Positions 61,897 to 64,000 of a stretch of 64,000 bases of DNA are shown here, piece by piece. Source of the stretch: CADEEN01 sp040384625 (GTDB taxonomy: Bacteria; Pseudomonadota; Gammaproteobacteria; Burkholderiales; Burkholderiaceae_C); contig JAZKIW010000015.1 of assembly GCA_040384625.1 (NCBI GenBank), positions 25,720-89,719 on the forward strand. Reading direction: 5' to 3'. Numbering within the stretch: position 1 is the first letter of the stretch; every line of letters begins with the position of its first letter. The notes below the pieces were generated by a model. It ran no database searches, was not told the DNA's origin, and saw only the letters and a list, made by a program, of their open reading frames with translations. The translations under genes were made by a program, and so were the position numbers.

Positions 61897-63912
61897 ATGC
61901 CTTGGCCCACCCTGTCCATCCGCAGCACCGTGGTGCTCGGCATCGGCATCGCCGTGTTGGCCCCGACCCTGGCTCTGTGGCACGTCGAACAGGGCCTGAC
62001 GCGCGCGGCACAGGAGCCTCTGATCGCGCAGACCCGGCAGGCCGTCCTGGTCATGACGGCCGCCGCGCTGGTCGAACCGCTGTGGACCCTCGACGACAAG
62101 GGGACCCGCGTCGCGGCGCAGCGAGCGTTGGACGAGCCATCGGTGCTGAGCCTGCGCCTCACCGAGACCAAGCCGCTGGCGCAAGCGACCGTGCTGGCCA
62201 AAGTGGGCGCCAAGGTCGGGCAAGGCGTGGCCCTGAAGACGCCGATTTCGCGCGAGGGCGAACTGCTAGGGGATCTGGAGATCTGGTTCGATCCGGCCCA
62301 GATTGAGCGCATGCTGGCCGATCGCCGCACCGCCACCATCGAGCTGGCCGCACTGCAAGTGCTGCTCAGCGTCGCCGTGCTGATGGCCGTGCTTTACCGC
62401 CGTCTGCTGGCACCGATCAAGCGCCTCAAGCAGCAGGCCAGCGAAATCGCTTCGCGCGACGATGTCGCGCCGGTGCAATGGAACCGGCGCGATGAGCTGG
62501 GCCAGCTCGGCGAGCACCTGAACGAGGTGCACGCACACATCGATGTGCTGTTCGGCCAGCTCGAGGCGCAAAAGGCCGAGCTGGAGAAGGTGGCCCTGCA
62601 CGACACCCTGACCGGCCTGCCCAATCGGGCCTTGTTCCGCGAATTGACGCGCAGTGCAGTGGCCGCCGCCCAGCGCGATGGGGGGCGCCTGGCGCTGCTG
62701 TTCATCGATCTCGACCGATTCAAGGCGGTCAACGACACGTGCGGCCATGCGGCCGGCGACGCCTTGCTGGTGGCTCTGTCGGAGCGCCTGCGCAACACCT
62801 TGCGCGCCGCCGACGTGGTGTGTCGCCACAGCGGCGACGAGTTCACCGTCCTGTTGCGCGATGCCAGCCAGTGGGGCGAGGTGGCCGCGACCGCCGAGCG
62901 CCTGCTCAAGGAGATCGAGAAGCCCGTGGCCCTCGGTTCGGCCGAGGTCGGCGTCTCGGCCAGCATCGGCGTGGCGCTGTACCCCGACGACGCCGCCGAC
63001 CATGAGACCCTGGTGCGGCACGCCGACACCGCCATGTACGCGGCCAAGAACCTTGGCCGTGCGCGTGTGAGCTTCTTCCGCAGTGAGTTCAATGTCCACA
63101 TCATGGCCTCCCTGCAACTCGAGCAGGAGCTGCGGCAAGCATTGCTGCGCGACGAGTTCGTCCTCCACTATCAGCCTCAGGTGGACGCCGAGAGCGGCGA
63201 ACTGCTGGGCTGCGAGGCGCTGATTCGCTGGATGCACCCGCGACGCGGCATGGTGCCGCCGCTGGACTTCATCGGTGCGGCCGAACAGTGCGGCCTGATC
63301 GGTGACGTCGGGACTTGGACGATCCGGGCGGCCTGCGCGCAGATTGCGCGCTGGAAACGCTCGGGGGTCCATTTCGGCAGTGTCGCGGTCAACATCTCAG
63401 CCCTTGAGTTCCGCAATCATCGGCTGGTCGACACCCTGACCGATGCGATGGCGCACTACGGCGTCCATCCGCACGAGCTTGAGATCGAGCTCACCGAGAG
63501 CGTGCTGATGACCGACACCGACACCACCCGCCTGATCGTGGCCCGCTTGCATGCCCTCGGGCTGCCCCTGGCCGTGGACGATTTCGGCACTGGTTATTCG
63601 TCGCTGGCCTACCTGAAGCACCTGCGCCCGTCCAAGATCAAGATCGATCGCAGCTTCGTGCGCGACCTGCCCGGCAACGAGGACGACCGGGTGATCGTGC
63701 AGGCCATCGTGCAGTTGGCAGGCACGCTCGGGATCCGCGTCGTGGCCGAGGGCGTCGAGAGCGCGGCTCAGCGCGAGTTCCTGCAGGGCATCGGCTGCAG
63801 TGTGCTGCAGGGCTACCTGATCAGCCGACCCCAGCCGCCCGACGGCTTCGAGCGCTTCGTCGACGGGAGCAGGACCCGCTCTGAGCGGGTGGTCGCACTG
63901 GCCGGCACCTGA
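61897..63912 (+). CDS. GGDEF-EAL cyclic-di-GMP enzyme with periplasmic sensor
   Basis: 671 residues. A membrane helix (about 12-32), a periplasmic stretch of some 110 residues, a second helix (about 150-170) with a HAMP-like segment, then GGDEF and EAL domains. The GGDEF motif reads SGDEF (312-316) and the allosteric I-site RxxD is present as RAAD (303-306). The EAL motif (440-442, EALIRW) and DDFGTGYSSL are intact, so phosphodiesterase activity is likely and cyclase activity possible. Monocistronic before the tRNA gene. Confidence 0.95.
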   Translation: MPWPTLSIRSTVVLGIGIAVLAPTLALWHVEQGLTRAAQEPLIAQTRQAVLVMTAAALVEPLWTLDDKGTRVAAQRALDEPSVLSLRLTETKPLAQATVLAKVGAKVGQGVALKTPISREGELLGDLEIWFDPAQIERMLADRRTATIELAALQVLLSVAVLMAVLYRRLLAPIKRLKQQASEIASRDDVAPVQWNRRDELGQLGEHLNEVHAHIDVLFGQLEAQKAELEKVALHDTLTGLPNRALFRELTRSAVAAAQRDGGRLALLFIDLDRFKAVNDTCGHAAGDALLVALSERLRNTLRAADVVCRHSGDEFTVLLRDASQWGEVAATAERLLKEIEKPVALGSAEVGVSASIGVALYPDDAADHETLVRHADTAMYAAKNLGRARVSFFRSEFNVHIMASLQLEQELRQALLRDEFVLHYQPQVDAESGELLGCEALIRWMHPRRGMVPPLDFIGAAEQCGLIGDVGTWTIRAACAQIARWKRSGVHFGSVAVNISALEFRNHRLVDTLTDAMAHYGVHPHELEIELTESVLMTDTDTTRLIVARLHALGLPLAVDDFGTGYSSLAYLKHLRPSKIKIDRSFVRDLPGNEDDRVIVQAIVQLAGTLGIRVVAEGVESAAQREFLQGIGCSVLQGYLISRPQPPDGFERFVDGSRTRSERVVALAGT

Positions 63913-63961
63913 TCAGGGCAAGGCGCGGACTCGCGCCGCGCGCTAAACTGCGAGCCGACCT

Positions 63962-64000
63962 GCGGGTGTAGTTCAATGGTAGAACGGCAGCTTCCCAAGC
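63962..64000 (+). tRNA. tRNA-Gly(CCC), 5' part
   Basis: Starts at GCGGGTG (acceptor), TA, GTTC/GAAC D-stem around loop AATGGTA, then GCAGC and the anticodon loop TTCCCAA, which puts CCC at 34-36, and GC of the 3' anticodon stem. The remainder, including the T-arm, is beyond the right edge. A -10-like TAAACT (63944-63949) lies 12 bp upstream. Confidence 0.9.

Noticed and set aside
61676..61999. Possible small Cys-containing protein in the trmB/GGDEF spacer
   Set aside because: No good RBS, overlaps the start of the GGDEF-EAL gene in another frame, composition of a shadow.
63962..64000. tRNA end as a possible integration site of a mobile element
   Set aside because: The 3' part of the tRNA is outside the window and no integrase is seen, so it cannot be judged.

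Overview
The window is GC-rich DNA with dense, overlapping genes. A complete aerobic benzoyl-CoA ('box') locus, Bug-type and TRAP solute-binding proteins and many abutting operons with GTGA/ATGA junctions point to a betaproteobacterium of the Burkholderiales (Comamonadaceae/Rubrivivax-like). The species cannot be fixed from the sequence alone. Almost everything is coding, and no stretch above about 300 bases lacks a gene. I saw no insertion sequence, prophage or CRISPR array.

Left part (1-7.2 kb): the end of a TonB-dependent receptor is followed by an ABC ATPase, an FtsX-type permease with a His/Asp/Glu-rich loop, and a DUF3299 protein. This looks like a metal (probably zinc) acquisition operon. 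Then come a SulP anion permease without a STAS domain, purU, a decayed AraC-type remnant and a zinc alcohol dehydrogenase.

Benzoate locus (6.1-21.9 kb): two divergent operons flank boxR. Leftward run benzoate-CoA ligase, a duplicated DUF5666-like secreted protein, an alpha/beta hydrolase, LivHMGF-type transporter genes and the alcohol dehydrogenase. Rightward run boxR, boxC, boxB, boxA, an enoyl-CoA hydratase/isomerase, a 3-hydroxyacyl-CoA dehydrogenase and a MaoC-type dehydratase. Together they would import and CoA-activate benzoate, epoxidise and cleave the ring, and begin beta-oxidation of the C6 product. TGCA-N6-TGCW elements sit at both structural promoters and probably bind BoxR. Neither the semialdehyde dehydrogenase (boxD) nor a Liv-type binding protein is present in the window.

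Middle (21.9-36.4 kb): three uncharacterised envelope genes, a secreted gamma-glutamyltransferase, and a carbohydrate ABC importer surrounded by four different Gfo/Idh/MocA oxidoreductases. Next is a DUF1697/DJ-1 pair. From 36.4 to 43.4 kb a tightly packed leftward operon encodes a Rieske oxygenase, a GntR regulator, a VanB-like reductase, a MetE-like methyltransferase and a TRAP transporter. A TGTATACA palindrome lies at its head. This is the most interesting candidate for an undescribed catabolic system.

Right part (43.4-64 kb): two EamA exporters overlap two alkylation-repair genes (ogt; an Ada-AlkA fusion). They are followed by a voltage-gated-type K+ channel, phosphomannomutase and waaA, a class II aldolase, an orphan Bug protein, a DUF1501/DUF1800 pair, and tolC-PIMT-tetR. 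The window ends with a DUF1439 lipoprotein, uppP, a glutathione transferase, trmB, a GGDEF-EAL protein and the first half of a tRNA-Gly(CCC).
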